DNA from: Sphingobium sp.
GTDB taxonomy: Bacteria > Pseudomonadota > Alphaproteobacteria > Sphingomonadales > Sphingomonadaceae
Assembly: GCA_017745115.1 (NCBI GenBank)
Contig: JAGIAA010000004.1
Location: 61,249-125,248 of the forward strand
DNA length: 64,000 nucleotides
Reading direction: 5' to 3'
Positions 46,397 through 55,225 of this stretch are shown here, in pieces (position 1 is the first letter of the stretch; each line of letters begins with the position of its first letter). The notes under the pieces were generated by a model. That model was not told the DNA's origin. It saw only the letters and a program-made list of their open reading frames with translations, and did no database searches. Both the position numbers and the translations under genes were made by a program.

Positions 46397-48574
46397 TCAC
46401 GCCGCGTTCGCGCGCCGCCAGGCCTCCTCGATCGCCTGCATGACGACAGGATTGCTGCGCGCAGCCTCATCGTCGACCGTGGCATTGCTGAAGGCGACAG
46501 CCGGACGCAGGTGCGGTGGCGTGCCGGTCGCGACAGGCGGAATGACGCGGGTTGCCGCATCGAGTTTTTCCTCCGAAACCGGGGCTTCCTCGACGAAAGA
46601 AGCTGTCTGCTGAACCCGGAGATCCGCCGACCACAGGCGCCTGAGCATCGCCAGACTCGCCGCGATGCCGGAAACTCGCTGATGGTTGACCTCCAGCCGG
46701 TCGGTGAACAGCGACACGATGAGACGGTCGCGCAGTTCCTGCGAATGGAAATCGAAGTTGATCCCGACAACCCGCCCAGTGCGGCGCACGAAGCCGCGCA
46801 CGATACCGACGCCCGCGATCACGGCCTGAACCCGGTCGCCGACCTTGAAGCCGGCTGCGTCCTCGAGCTGCAGGCCGAGGCCGGAGATCGAAATGTCGCC
46901 ACGCGCCGATGTCACCATCGCGCCGTCCTCGCCGATCAGCGTGACCTTGGCCTTGAGGGGAAAGCGCTCTTCGGCACGCACGCGCGGCTTTTCGAGGCAG
47001 ATCATCGCCACGAAGAAGAGCATGACCATGTTGAAGGTGAGCCAGAAGGCGACGACGGGCATCAATCCGTCCTGCGAGACAATACGATAGTCGGGGCTGA
47101 GGTTGATGCCGATGGCAAGCGCGCTGAGCGCGATCACAGCCATAGCGGCACCAAGGACGCCGCCTTCCCAGTTGCCGCCGCCGCCCGCGCCCGACCCCTT
47201 GGGCGTCACCTTGAACATGAGGCCTTTGGGCCGGATCAAGGTCTGGAGTGCGACCGGCAAAATCCGGAAGCTCTGGAACATCTGCAGCACTTGCGCCGGC
47301 AGCGGGAAATAGCGCCCGGGCGCCAGCAGCGTGATGCCGGCGAGGGTCGCGAGCACCATCGGCAGCACGTAGAACGCAATGGCGGGGATGCCAACGCCGA
47401 CCATCGGCGAGAGATTGAACAATGCGAACATCATCGGCGCGAGGAGCGTGTACATCGATGTCAGGCCCTGGAAAATCCACGCCGAGGGCAGGAACAGCAG
47501 CCGGTAGCGCATCCGCAGCTTCGGACCGAGCGGCCCTTCCTTGAGATACATGATCTGGATCGCGCCCTGCGCCCAGCGCTGGCGCTGGACGAAGAAGGCG
47601 GCCGTGCTCTCCGGCGCAAGGCCATAAGCGAGCGGCTCGCAGAGATAGCGGGTGACATAGCCGTTGCGCAGGCTTGCCAGCGTCAGCAGCATGTCCTCGG
47701 TGATCGAGCCCTCCGGCAGGCCGCCGCCGATCTCCTCGAACAGCTTGCGGCGCGTGACGGAATTCGAACCGCAGCAAAAGGCTGCGTCCCAGCCGTCGCG
47801 GCCCGGCATGATCGCCTCGAAGAAAAAGCGCTGATCATCCGGCATGGCCTGCTCCATGCCGAGGTTCGTCTGCATCGGATCATGATTGTAGAAGCTGTGC
47901 GGGATCTGGACGATGCCGACCTTCTCGTCGTCGAAAAAGCCCATGGTGCGCAGCAGGAAGTCGTGCTGCGGCACGAAATCGGCATCGAAGACCGCCACGA
48001 ACGGGGCGTCGGTCTGCTCGATCGCGTGATTGATATTCCCGGCCTTGGCGCCCTTGTTGTTGGGGCGATTGATATAGCCCGCACCCTTCTCGACGCAGAG
48101 ATCGCGCACCCAGACGCGCCGGCCATCGTCCAGCACCCAGACCCGCTTGTTCGGCCAGTCGAGCGCGAGACAGCCCAGGATCGTCTTCTCGAGAACTTCC
48201 TTGGGCTCGTTATAGGTCGCGATGAACACATCGACTGCCGGAAGCCGGCCCTCGTCCTGTGCCCAGAGCGCACGCAGCCGCGCCTCTCCCGCATCGGCTT
48301 CGGCGGAGCGGTCCGTCGGCCGCGAGAGCAATGCAAAGAGGATGCAGGCATCGAACATTGCCGCGACCTCGACGGTCAGGCAGACGAGCGGCCACCAGAG
48401 CTCGCTCCAGTCGGCGCCCCAGGGCACGGTGTCCATGATCCGCCAGCGGACGTATGAAAAGCCGGCAATGCCCGCCGTTGCAACAAGGCCGAGACGCGAA
48501 GGCCAGAGCTTGCCGAACAGCCAAAGCGCACCGATCACCATGATCAGCGGCGCGAGAGGCGCGGAGATTTCCAT
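46397..48574 (-). CDS. Cellulose-synthase-like glycosyltransferase with PilZ domain
   Basis: A 725-residue inner-membrane polysaccharide synthase of GT2. Membrane segments flank a GT-A domain with VDVFIATYNEPKEV, DDGRR, FDADF near 195, ITEDM and QRQRWAQG near 330. A C-terminal PilZ domain at about 525-640 has RAEER (RxxxR) and DISISG (DxSxxG), so c-di-GMP should switch it on. A tail of about 80 residues follows. It resembles BcsA, but no bcsB, bcsC or bcsZ is nearby; the gene five bases upstream encodes an HlyD-like protein instead, so the product may be another beta-glucan or hexose polymer. Confidence 0.9.
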   Translation of the reverse strand: MEISAPLAPLIMVIGALWLFGKLWPSRLGLVATAGIAGFSYVRWRIMDTVPWGADWSELWWPLVCLTVEVAAMFDACILFALLSRPTDRSAEADAGEARLRALWAQDEGRLPAVDVFIATYNEPKEVLEKTILGCLALDWPNKRVWVLDDGRRVWVRDLCVEKGAGYINRPNNKGAKAGNINHAIEQTDAPFVAVFDADFVPQHDFLLRTMGFFDDEKVGIVQIPHSFYNHDPMQTNLGMEQAMPDDQRFFFEAIMPGRDGWDAAFCCGSNSVTRRKLFEEIGGGLPEGSITEDMLLTLASLRNGYVTRYLCEPLAYGLAPESTAAFFVQRQRWAQGAIQIMYLKEGPLGPKLRMRYRLLFLPSAWIFQGLTSMYTLLAPMMFALFNLSPMVGVGIPAIAFYVLPMVLATLAGITLLAPGRYFPLPAQVLQMFQSFRILPVALQTLIRPKGLMFKVTPKGSGAGGGGNWEGGVLGAAMAVIALSALAIGINLSPDYRIVSQDGLMPVVAFWLTFNMVMLFFVAMICLEKPRVRAEERFPLKAKVTLIGEDGAMVTSARGDISISGLGLQLEDAAGFKVGDRVQAVIAGVGIVRGFVRRTGRVVGINFDFHSQELRDRLIVSLFTDRLEVNHQRVSGIAASLAMLRRLWSADLRVQQTASFVEEAPVSEEKLDAATRVIPPVATGTPPHLRPAVAFSNATVDDEAARSNPVVMQAIEEAWRRANAA

Positions 48575-48579
48575 CCCGC

Positions 48580-49761
48580 TCAGATGCCCCGGCTAAACCG
48601 CACCTCGGCAAGGCGGCCGACATCGCATTTGCGCCCAGCGCTGAGCTTGGCTGGATCGGGCGTCGGCAGGGCGACCTGCACGGAGATTTCGCGCGCGCCC
48701 GGCGAGGTTTCGCCGTCTGCGGCGAGCAGGCCCGTTGCGCGGCGCCCCGCTGCGCCGGTGATGTTAACGACCTCACCCTTCATCCACTCGCTGCCACCGA
48801 TGAGACGGACGTCGGCAACGGCGCCGGGGGCGACGCTCTCGGCCTTTCGCTCGGGCAGCGCGACCTGCACGAAGCGGCGGCGGCAATCGACGAGATCGAG
48901 CACCGGTTCGCCGGCGCGGATCGCCGCGCCGCCACTCGAATTGACGGTCCACACCAAAGTGCCGGCGGGCGCACGATAGCTCGCGCGGGCGAGTGCATCC
49001 TTCAGGCGGAGATTGGCCTGCGTATATTGGGCGGTTGCATCGCTCAGCGTCTTTTCGATCGCCTGCCGCTGGAGGAGCAGGCGGTCGGCCTGCTGCACGG
49101 CATAGGGCGCATCATTATAGCCATCGTTGATGAACACGCCCGCCGAAGCGGCACTACGCTTCACCTGCACGGCGCGCAGCTTGGCGACGGCGCTCTTGCA
49201 TTCGCTGTCCTTGGACGTCGCGGCGGCTTCCGCCTTCTCGACTCCGGCTGCGGAGACGAAGCCCTGCCCCGCGAGATTGCGGGCGCGGTCACGCGCGGCA
49301 AACAAGGCGGCCCGATCGGCTTCGCAGCCCTTGAGTTCGGCGGCCTGGGATTCGCTGCTGTCGGCGAGGCTGGCGGTTGCTGCGCTTGAAAAGACTGAGG
49401 CGCGATGCACGAGCAGGCCGCGCTGGTCGGCGAGTTCGGCAAGCTGGTGCCTGGCAAGTTCCATCTGCGCGAAGGCAAGATCGGCCTGCGCCTTCAGATC
49501 CGCGACCTCGCCCGTATCCTGCGAAAGATCGAGCAGGCGGACATCTGTGGCCCTTGCGAAATAGGAGCCCGTCTGGGGAAGATCGGCGACAGTGCCGTCC
49601 GCGGCGGCGGTCAGCCGGATGAGGGGCGCATTGATGGACGCCTGGGTCGAAACGTCATTGAGCACATAGGGCACAAAGCCCATGGCACCGGTGGCGATCA
49701 GCAGCGCGGCAAGGGTCACACGGATCCTGCGCGAACGGGCAAGCGATTGGAGTGCGATCAT
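48580..49761 (-). CDS. HlyD-family membrane-fusion protein
   Basis: A 393-residue protein with one membrane helix (VTLAALLIATGAMGFVPYVL, residues 15-34), a long periplasmic coiled coil (about 85-250) and lipoyl/barrel segments (ASINAPLIRLTAAADGTVAD and ASYRAPAGTLVWTVNSSGGA). This is the adaptor layout of HlyD/Alg44 proteins. It lies five bases before the PilZ glycosyltransferase gene, so the two probably form one polysaccharide synthesis and export unit. No outer-membrane channel gene is in the window. Confidence 0.88.
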   Translation of the reverse strand: MIALQSLARSRRIRVTLAALLIATGAMGFVPYVLNDVSTQASINAPLIRLTAAADGTVADLPQTGSYFARATDVRLLDLSQDTGEVADLKAQADLAFAQMELARHQLAELADQRGLLVHRASVFSSAATASLADSSESQAAELKGCEADRAALFAARDRARNLAGQGFVSAAGVEKAEAAATSKDSECKSAVAKLRAVQVKRSAASAGVFINDGYNDAPYAVQQADRLLLQRQAIEKTLSDATAQYTQANLRLKDALARASYRAPAGTLVWTVNSSGGAAIRAGEPVLDLVDCRRRFVQVALPERKAESVAPGAVADVRLIGGSEWMKGEVVNITGAAGRRATGLLAADGETSPGAREISVQVALPTPDPAKLSAGRKCDVGRLAEVRFSRGI

Positions 49762-49800
49762 GGCTCTCTCGGAAAACTGACATCAGATCGCGACCGTCTA

Positions 49801-49812
49801 TTTGTATACAAA
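49801..49812. promoter_or_regulatory. TTTGTATACAAA palindrome (GntR-type operator candidate)
   Basis: A perfect 12-base palindrome 40 bases before the HlyD-like start. The core TTGTATACAA matches the general operator form of FCD-type GntR regulators (GT-N-AC). No GntR gene is in the window. Confidence 0.5.
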
Positions 49813-49913
49813 GCACCCTAATGCCTACATGGTTAGCGTTTGGTAACCACGGCGCGGTTTTTCGCGCTTTTTCGAGTTTCCCGCGGCGAAAAAAGCAAAG
49901 TGAGCACGTAGGT

Positions 49914-50567
49914 CTAACGCGCCATCTTCTCCGCACGGCCGCGCCAAGCTTCGGCGAGCACCTTGAGGCCTGCCAACTCCGCAACGCCAGCAGGGTCACG
50001 CCGATATCCCCCGGCGACGAGCAGGTCGAACATCCGCGCGACACTCCAATCCGGGTGTGGGCGTTCGGTCAGCACCATCGCATCGCCGGCCTGCGCCTCG
50101 CCTTCGCGGATCACGCGGAGATAGTAGCCGATCCGCCCGGTCTGTACCGCGCGCGCCAGCACCTCGTCATTGCCGAAGCGGTAGTTGAGCTTCGCGCAAG
50201 GTTGGCGTCCCTGCGAAATCTCGACGATCGCGGAACCCAGCGTGAAGCGGTCGCCCAGGCACAGCATGCCTTCGATCGCACCACGCGTCGCAAGATTCTC
50301 GCCGAATGCCCCCGGGCTTTCCAGCAGCGGATGCCTGCCCAGCGGCATGCGCCACCAATGATAATGCTCCTGCGGAAAGACATGGATCGCCTTGTCGTGG
50401 CCACCATGCACGGTCGGATCGGCGACGGCATCGCCTTCCAGGCCCAGCCAGCCGATGCGGATCGGCCCCGAAACAGGCGTCTTTCCCATGGCAGAGAGCA
50501 GGCCCGGTGCAATGAAGGCGGGCTTGCCGGTGAGGATCGCGTCAACATGGAGGACGAGTTCGGTCAT
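49914..50567 (-). CDS. MOSC domain protein (YiiM-like)
   Basis: A 217-residue MOSC domain protein. Conserved segments are GPIRIGWLGLEGDAVADPTV, HGGHDKAIHVFPQEHYHWW, GAFGENLATRG and the cysteine motif SQGRQPCAKLNYRFG, which in YiiM-type proteins serves in molybdenum-cofactor sulfur transfer or 6-N-hydroxylaminopurine reduction. The C-terminal 3-alpha region is present. The ATG at 50567 fits the family; an extension upstream does not. It is divergent from the GT4 gene. Confidence 0.9.
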   Translation of the reverse strand: MTELVLHVDAILTGKPAFIAPGLLSAMGKTPVSGPIRIGWLGLEGDAVADPTVHGGHDKAIHVFPQEHYHWWRMPLGRHPLLESPGAFGENLATRGAIEGMLCLGDRFTLGSAIVEISQGRQPCAKLNYRFGNDEVLARAVQTGRIGYYLRVIREGEAQAGDAMVLTERPHPDWSVARMFDLLVAGGYRRDPAGVAELAGLKVLAEAWRGRAEKMAR

Positions 50568-50665
50568 TGCCCGGCCTTGCCACAGCCAAGCTGTCATGAC
50601 TATCGGGGAAGCATGGCCCACCCTTCCCTTTGCGTCACTCTGATCCCGCCGCTATAGGCGGGTCA

Positions 50666-51820
50666 ATGACGGCAAAAGACCTTCGCGTCGCGCTCTTCAG
50701 CGGGAACTATAATTATGAGCGCGACGGCGCCAATCAGGCGCTGAATCGCCTGATGGGGTCCACGCTGAAAGCCGGCGCTGCGGTGCGGGTCTATTCGCCG
50801 ACGACCGAGACGCCCGCCTTCCATCCCACCGGGGACCTAGTCTCCGTACCGAGCTGGCGCATGCCGGGCGGGCGCGGCGAATATCGCCTTGCCAAGGGGC
50901 TCTCGGCCGGTACAGAGGCGGACCTCAAGGCCTTTGCGCCCAACATCGTCCATGTTTCGGCACCTGATATTTTGGGCCACCGGGCGATCAGCTGGGCCCG
51001 GCGCAACGGCATTCCGGTCATTGCCTCGCACCACACACGCTTCGAGACCTATCCGAGCTATTACGGTCTGGGCATTCTCGAGCCGCTGCTGATCTGGCTG
51101 CAGAAGCGCTTCTACAACAGCGTCGACCACGCGATGGTCCCGAGCGCCAGCGTGGGCGACATGCTCAAGCAATGGGGCGTAACCACGCCGATCGGCACGT
51201 GGGCGCGCGGCATCAACCACCAGCGCTTTCATCCCGATCGTCGCGACAATGCCTGGCGCCGTTCGCTGGGCCTGGCGGACGACGAGGTCGCCGTCGGCTT
51301 CCTGGGCCGTCTGGTGCTGGAAAAAGGCCTCGGCGTCTTCGCCGAAGTCATCACGACACTGAAGCGCCGCGGCGTGCCCCATCGAGTGCTGGTCATCGGC
51401 AAAGGCCCGGCGCGCGACTGGTTCGCTCAACGTGTGCCCGAGGCGGTCTTTGCCGGCTTTCAGGCGGGCGACGATCTTGGCCGCGCGGTTGCCGGCATGG
51501 ACATCTTCTTCATGCCGTCGGTCACCGAGAGCTTCGGCAATGTGACCTGCGAGGCAATGGCCGCCGGCGTGCCCGTCGTGGCGGCCGACGCCACCGGCAA
51601 CAAGGATCTCGTGGTGCCCGGCGAAACCGGTTTCCTCGTCGATGCCAAGGATATCGGCGGCTATGCCGACGCAATTGCGCGGCTGATCGAGCAACCCGAG
51701 TTGCGCCTCGCCGCCGGAAAAGCAGGCCATGAACGCGTACAGGGCTATGACTGGGACAAGGTCAACGCCGTCATGATCGCAGCCTATGAAGAGCTGTTGG
51801 CGAGAGGGAAGACGGCGTGA
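50666..51820 (+). CDS. Glycosyltransferase family 4 (GT-B fold)
   Basis: A 384-residue retaining glycosyltransferase. The N-terminal half starts VALFSGNYNYERDGANQALN; HHTRFETYPSYYGLG is typical of the mannosyl/SQD2-like group. The C-terminal GT-B half has FLGRLVLEKGLGVFAEVI and the EX7E motif in SVTESFGNVTCEAMAAGVPV. The donor is probably a nucleotide sugar; the acceptor may be a lipid. Its stop overlaps the GTG of the cupin gene. Confidence 0.9.
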   Translation: MTAKDLRVALFSGNYNYERDGANQALNRLMGSTLKAGAAVRVYSPTTETPAFHPTGDLVSVPSWRMPGGRGEYRLAKGLSAGTEADLKAFAPNIVHVSAPDILGHRAISWARRNGIPVIASHHTRFETYPSYYGLGILEPLLIWLQKRFYNSVDHAMVPSASVGDMLKQWGVTTPIGTWARGINHQRFHPDRRDNAWRRSLGLADDEVAVGFLGRLVLEKGLGVFAEVITTLKRRGVPHRVLVIGKGPARDWFAQRVPEAVFAGFQAGDDLGRAVAGMDIFFMPSVTESFGNVTCEAMAAGVPVVAADATGNKDLVVPGETGFLVDAKDIGGYADAIARLIEQPELRLAAGKAGHERVQGYDWDKVNAVMIAAYEELLARGKTA

Positions 51821-52326
51821 GCACGATCGGGCGCAGGATCGTTACCGGACATGATGCCGAGGGCAAATCGGTCATCGTCTCGGACGGTATCCCGCCGCAG
51901 AACAACCCGATGACCGGCAATGGCGCCGATTTCATCGAGATCTGGAGCAGTGCCGAGGCGGTGCCGACGCTCACCGCTACGCCCGACGGCGAACCCGCGC
52001 TGCGCGACTTCACCATGATGCCGGCGACCGGCCATCTCATCCGGATCATCGACGTCTATCCGGCGAGTGAAGGCGGCAGCGCCACGCCGATGCACCGCAC
52101 CGAAACTCTGGACTATGCCGTGGTGATCGAGGGCGAGATCACGCTCATCCTCGACGACGGCGAAGCAGTACTGGGACCGGGATCGGTCATCGTGCAGAAC
52201 GGCACCGACCATGCCTGGGAAAACCGCACCAGCAAGCGCACGCGCATGGCCTTCTTCCACATCGCCGCGACCTTTGGCCCAGAGCTGCGCGCCAGCCTGC
52301 CGGACCAGCTCGAGATCATGCGCTGA
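51817..52326 (+). CDS. Cupin domain protein
   Basis: A 169-residue cupin starting at a GTG that overlaps the GT4 stop (GTGA). Motif 1 is TPMHRTETLDYAVVIEGEIT (one His and two Glu as likely metal ligands), motif 2 is GPGSVIVQNGTDHAWENRTS. The domain is of the DUF-type cupin 2 group. It could be an isomerase, dioxygenase or sensor; nothing narrows this. Coupling to the glycosyltransferase suggests a link with a sugar or glycolipid. Confidence 0.85.
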   Translation: MSTIGRRIVTGHDAEGKSVIVSDGIPPQNNPMTGNGADFIEIWSSAEAVPTLTATPDGEPALRDFTMMPATGHLIRIIDVYPASEGGSATPMHRTETLDYAVVIEGEITLILDDGEAVLGPGSVIVQNGTDHAWENRTSKRTRMAFFHIAATFGPELRASLPDQLEIMR

Positions 52327-52333
52327 ACGACAA

Positions 52334-52378
52334 CTGCCGGGCCCTGCCGAAAGGAGAGTATCGGCAAGAACCCGGCAG
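52334..52378. terminator. Nested hairpin after the cupin gene
   Basis: CTGCCGGG (52334-52341) pairs with CCCGGCAG (52371-52378), and inside TGCCGA (52345-52350) pairs with TCGGCA (52361-52366). It lies between convergent genes, eight bases past the cupin stop. No T run. Confidence 0.55.
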
Positions 52379-52417
52379 GTCATAGGCAGCGGCGCATCTC
52401 GCGCGCTGCAGTATTCC

Positions 52418-52437
52418 AGGGCGGTTTCGGCCGCCCT
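52418..52437 (-). terminator. GC-rich hairpin downstream of the DUF2218 operon
   Basis: AGGGCGG and CCGCCCT form a 7-base stem around six bases, four bases past the end of the last DUF2218 gene on the minus strand. No T run follows, so the call is tentative. Confidence 0.4.
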
Positions 52438-52441
52438 CCCC

Positions 52442-52753
52442 TCAATGCCACTCGAAGGTGAGTGGCGCCTCCCGAAAGGCGAAACGATCGAGGTGGCGTG
52501 CGACCGCACCCTGCAGAGCGGTGAGATGATCGGCGCTGCTCGCTTCGATGCGGACCTCGAGGGTTTCGGGCTTTGCCGTCATGAAGACGAGGCCGTCGCC
52601 CGGCCAGTCGGCGCCGCGCGCGTTGCGTGGGAAGTGGATCATCGCCCGCTCGGGCGTGAATTCCAACTCCAGGCTATGCTGCCAATGCTTGCAGAGCTGC
52701 TGGAGATAACGGCTGCCATTGGCGGTCGGCACATTCGAAACGGACTGGTTCAT
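52442..52753 (-). CDS. DUF2218 protein, copy 1
   Basis: A 103-residue protein starting MNQSVSNVPTANGSRYLQQL. DUF2218 features are RYLQQLCKHWQHSLELEFTP, the IHFPRNARGADWPGDGLVF turn, and LEVRIEASSADHLTALQGAV with a C-terminal FEWH. Relatives are often fused or next to siderophore-interacting reductases, so a link with iron is likely though unproved. It is clearly a paralogue of the gene 16 bases upstream. Confidence 0.88.
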   Translation of the reverse strand: MNQSVSNVPTANGSRYLQQLCKHWQHSLELEFTPERAMIHFPRNARGADWPGDGLVFMTAKPETLEVRIEASSADHLTALQGAVARHLDRFAFREAPLTFEWH

Positions 52754-52769
52754 TCTGTCTTTTCCATCA

Positions 52770-53093
52770 CTATCGCCACTCGATGGCGAGCGGCGCCTCG
52801 CGGAGCGTGAAACGAGCGAGATGCCGGACAACCGCGCTCTGCATCGCCTCAAGCTGGTCGACGCAACTTGCCTCGATCCGCACCTCAAGATCAACCACGC
52901 CGGCGATCAGCACGATAAGCCCGTCAGCGGGCCAGCCGGCGTCGCGCGCATCCTTTGGAATCTGGACGACGCCACGCGCCTCGCCGAGCTCGACCCGGAA
53001 ACGCTGTTTCCAGTGCGCGCACAGCTGCTGGAGGTAACGGGCGGCATGGACGGTGGGAATCCGCGCCATGCAACCCAGCACCGTCAATGTCAT
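52770..53093 (-). CDS. DUF2218 protein, copy 2
   Basis: A 107-residue DUF2218 protein that shares RYLQQLCAHW, GWPADGL, LEVRIEAS and the end LREAPLAIEW with copy 1, showing a tandem duplication. Its ATG overlaps the PadR stop (ATGA), so it is coupled to the regulator. An inner ATG at residue 9 (MARIPTVHAARYL) is a possible start. Function unknown. Confidence 0.86.
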   Translation of the reverse strand: MTLTVLGCMARIPTVHAARYLQQLCAHWKQRFRVELGEARGVVQIPKDARDAGWPADGLIVLIAGVVDLEVRIEASCVDQLEAMQSAVVRHLARFTLREAPLAIEWR

Positions 53094-53776
53094 GGCAGGC
53101 GCTCGATCTTGCGCGCCGCCTCGTCGAGAATGTCGGCGATCTGGTGCGCGAGGTCACCCTGCTCGTCGCCGAGGCCCATGCGGTTGTGGATCGCCGATTT
53201 GACATTCTGCACCGCCCGGCGGACTGGTCCGCGGCCGACGCGGTTGCGCATGGCACCGACACCGTTGAGGCGAGTCATCAGCGCTTCGACCTCCTCCTCG
53301 CGCTCGGCGAGATGGTCGCGGCCGGCCTGGGTGATCTCGAACACCTTGCGGGCGCCCGGCGTATCCTGCTCCACAATGAGTTCCATGTCGGCGAGCATGG
53401 TGAGCGTGGGGTAGACGATGCCCGGGCTGGGGGCATAGCCGCCGCCGGTCATTTCCTCGACCGCGCGGATGAGGTCATAGCCGTGGCGCGGGCCGTCCTC
53501 GATGAGCTTGAGCAGCACGAGGCGAAGCTCGCCGCCGTCGAACATGCGGCCACCGCCCTTGCCGCCGGGACCGCCGCGCATCGCGCCCTTGAGCGCTTCG
53601 TTGACGAAACCGCTGATCGTCTCGCCGAAATCTTCCCAGCCGCCTTTGCCGCCGGGGCCGCCAGGTCCGCCGTGACGGCCGAAGCCGCGCCCGCGGCCGC
53701 CGAATTGCATGCGGATATTCTCCCAACCGGGGAAGCCTTCGAAGCCGCCCTCCCAGTCCTTGGGTCCGTGAGTCAT
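53090..53776 (-). CDS. PadR family regulator, YqjI-like
   Basis: A 228-residue repressor. Residues 1-70 are rich in Gly, Arg and some His (GGRGRGFGRHGGPGGPGGKG), like the metal-binding leader of E. coli YqjI. The PadR winged helix follows: GELRLVLLKLIEDGPRHGYD, LIRAVEEMTGG and YAPSPGIVYPTLTMLADMEL. The C-terminal half is helical for dimerisation. YqjI answers to iron and nickel and controls a siderophore reductase; here two DUF2218 genes follow in a coupled operon. An AAGATATATCTT palindrome lies 64 bases upstream, probably its own operator. Start at 53776; an ATG at 53806 is also possible. Confidence 0.9.
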   Translation of the reverse strand: MTHGPKDWEGGFEGFPGWENIRMQFGGRGRGFGRHGGPGGPGGKGGWEDFGETISGFVNEALKGAMRGGPGGKGGGRMFDGGELRLVLLKLIEDGPRHGYDLIRAVEEMTGGGYAPSPGIVYPTLTMLADMELIVEQDTPGARKVFEITQAGRDHLAEREEEVEALMTRLNGVGAMRNRVGRGPVRRAVQNVKSAIHNRMGLGDEQGDLAHQIADILDEAARKIERLP

Positions 53777-53839
53777 TTGAAAATCTCCAATCCTCTCGCG
53801 ACCCATCTCGACAGGTCTGCGACTCGTTCCGATGTTTCT

Positions 53840-53859
53840 AAGATATATCTTGAGCTATC
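53840..53859. promoter_or_regulatory. AAGATATATCTT palindrome before the PadR gene
   Basis: A perfect 12-base palindrome (53840-53851) followed by GAGCTATC, between the divergent PadR and rarA genes. The same core occurs at 13114 and a close variant at 57530. Probable autoregulatory PadR operator. Confidence 0.6.
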
Positions 53860-53908
53860 GGAATGCAAGACGGGATGAAAGAATTTCGGGAAGGCCTATA
53901 TTAGCACC

Positions 53909-55225
53909 ATGTCCGACCTGTTCGGCGGCCTCGCGGCCGCATCCCGATCCGATGAAACCCCCGCCGATGCGCCGCTCGCGGACCGGCTGCGCCCGAAGAC
54001 GCTGGATGAGGTGGTCGGACAGGATCATCTGACCGGGCCAGAGGGCGCCATCGGCCGCATGGTCGCGGCAGGCAGACTCAGTTCGATGATCCTCTGGGGT
54101 CCGCCCGGCACCGGCAAGACCACCCTCGCCCGTCTGCTCGCCCAGGCCGTGGGCATGCGCTTTGCGGCGATCAGCGCCGTCTTCTCGGGCGTCGCTGATC
54201 TGAAGGCGGCCTTCGCAGCCGCCAAGGACGCCGCACGCGCCGGGCAGAAAACGCTCCTGTTCGTTGACGAGATCCATCGCTTCAACCGCGCCCAGCAGGA
54301 CGGCTTCCTGCCTTTCGTCGAGGACGGCACGGTGACGCTGATCGGCGCGACCACCGAAAATCCCAGCTTTGAACTCAACGCGGCTCTTCTGTCCCGCGCG
54401 CAAGTCCTGATCCTTCGGCGGCTTGATGAAGCGGCACTGGAAGAACTGCTGCGCCGGGCCGAAGCGCTGGCCGAAAAGCCGCTTCCCCTGACCGAAGATG
54501 CACGTGCAGCGCTCATCGCCTCGACGGACGGCGACGGGCGTTTCCTGCTCAACCAGGTCGAAACCCTGCAGAGCATCGCGATCGAAGACCCGCTCGATCC
54601 GGCCGCTCTCGCCGCTTTGCTCCACCGCCGCATGCCCGTCTATGACAAGGATCGCGAGGGCCACTATAACCTCATCTCGGCCTGGCATAAGTCTTTGCGC
54701 GGATCCGATCCGCAGGCCACGCTCTATTATCTCGCCCGCATGCTCGTCGCGGGCGAGGAGCCGATGTTCGTGATCCGCCGCATGGTCCGTGCAGCCGTGG
54801 AGGACATCGGCCTCGCTGACCCGCAGGCACTCGTCCAGTGCCTCGCCGCCAAAGACGCCTACGAATTCCTGGGTTCGCCCGAAGGGGAACTCGCGATCGT
54901 ACAGGCCTGCCTGTACTTGGCGACCGCGCCCAAATCGAATGCTGCCTACAGGGCGCAGAAAGCAGCGTGGAAGAGCGCAAAGGACACGGGTTCGCTCATG
55001 CCGCCCGCGAATATCCTCAACGCCCCGACCAAGCTCATGAAGGAGATCGGCTACGGCAAGGGCTACACCTATGACCATGACACCGAGGCGGGGTTCTCCG
55101 GCGACAATTACTGGCCCGATGAAATGAAGCCGCAGACCTTCTATGAACCGACCGAGCGCGGCATGGAGAAGCGGATTGCCGAGCGCATGGCCTGGTGGGC
55201 CGAGATGAGGGAGAAGCGGACGTGA
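53909..55225 (+). CDS. rarA: Replication-associated recombination protein A (MgsA/WRNIP1)
   Basis: A 438-residue AAA+ ATPase acting at stalled replication forks. Clamp-loader-like features are RLRPKTLDEVVGQDHL, Walker A WGPPGTGKTTL, Walker B LFVDEIHRF, sensor 1 GATTENPSF, and the C-terminal RarA domain (GHYNLISAWHKSLRGSDPQA, MFVIRRMVRAAVEDIGLADP). Its stop overlaps the GTG of the next gene, giving a three-gene coupled set. Confidence 0.96.
   Translation: MSDLFGGLAAASRSDETPADAPLADRLRPKTLDEVVGQDHLTGPEGAIGRMVAAGRLSSMILWGPPGTGKTTLARLLAQAVGMRFAAISAVFSGVADLKAAFAAAKDAARAGQKTLLFVDEIHRFNRAQQDGFLPFVEDGTVTLIGATTENPSFELNAALLSRAQVLILRRLDEAALEELLRRAEALAEKPLPLTEDARAALIASTDGDGRFLLNQVETLQSIAIEDPLDPAALAALLHRRMPVYDKDREGHYNLISAWHKSLRGSDPQATLYYLARMLVAGEEPMFVIRRMVRAAVEDIGLADPQALVQCLAAKDAYEFLGSPEGELAIVQACLYLATAPKSNAAYRAQKAAWKSAKDTGSLMPPANILNAPTKLMKEIGYGKGYTYDHDTEAGFSGDNYWPDEMKPQTFYEPTERGMEKRIAERMAWWAEMREKRT

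Noticed and set aside
46511..48457. A 648-codon open frame opposite the PilZ glycosyltransferase
   Set aside because: The real gene on the minus strand has all GT2 and PilZ motifs; the plus-strand frame has only His/Arg/Asp-rich low-complexity sequence.
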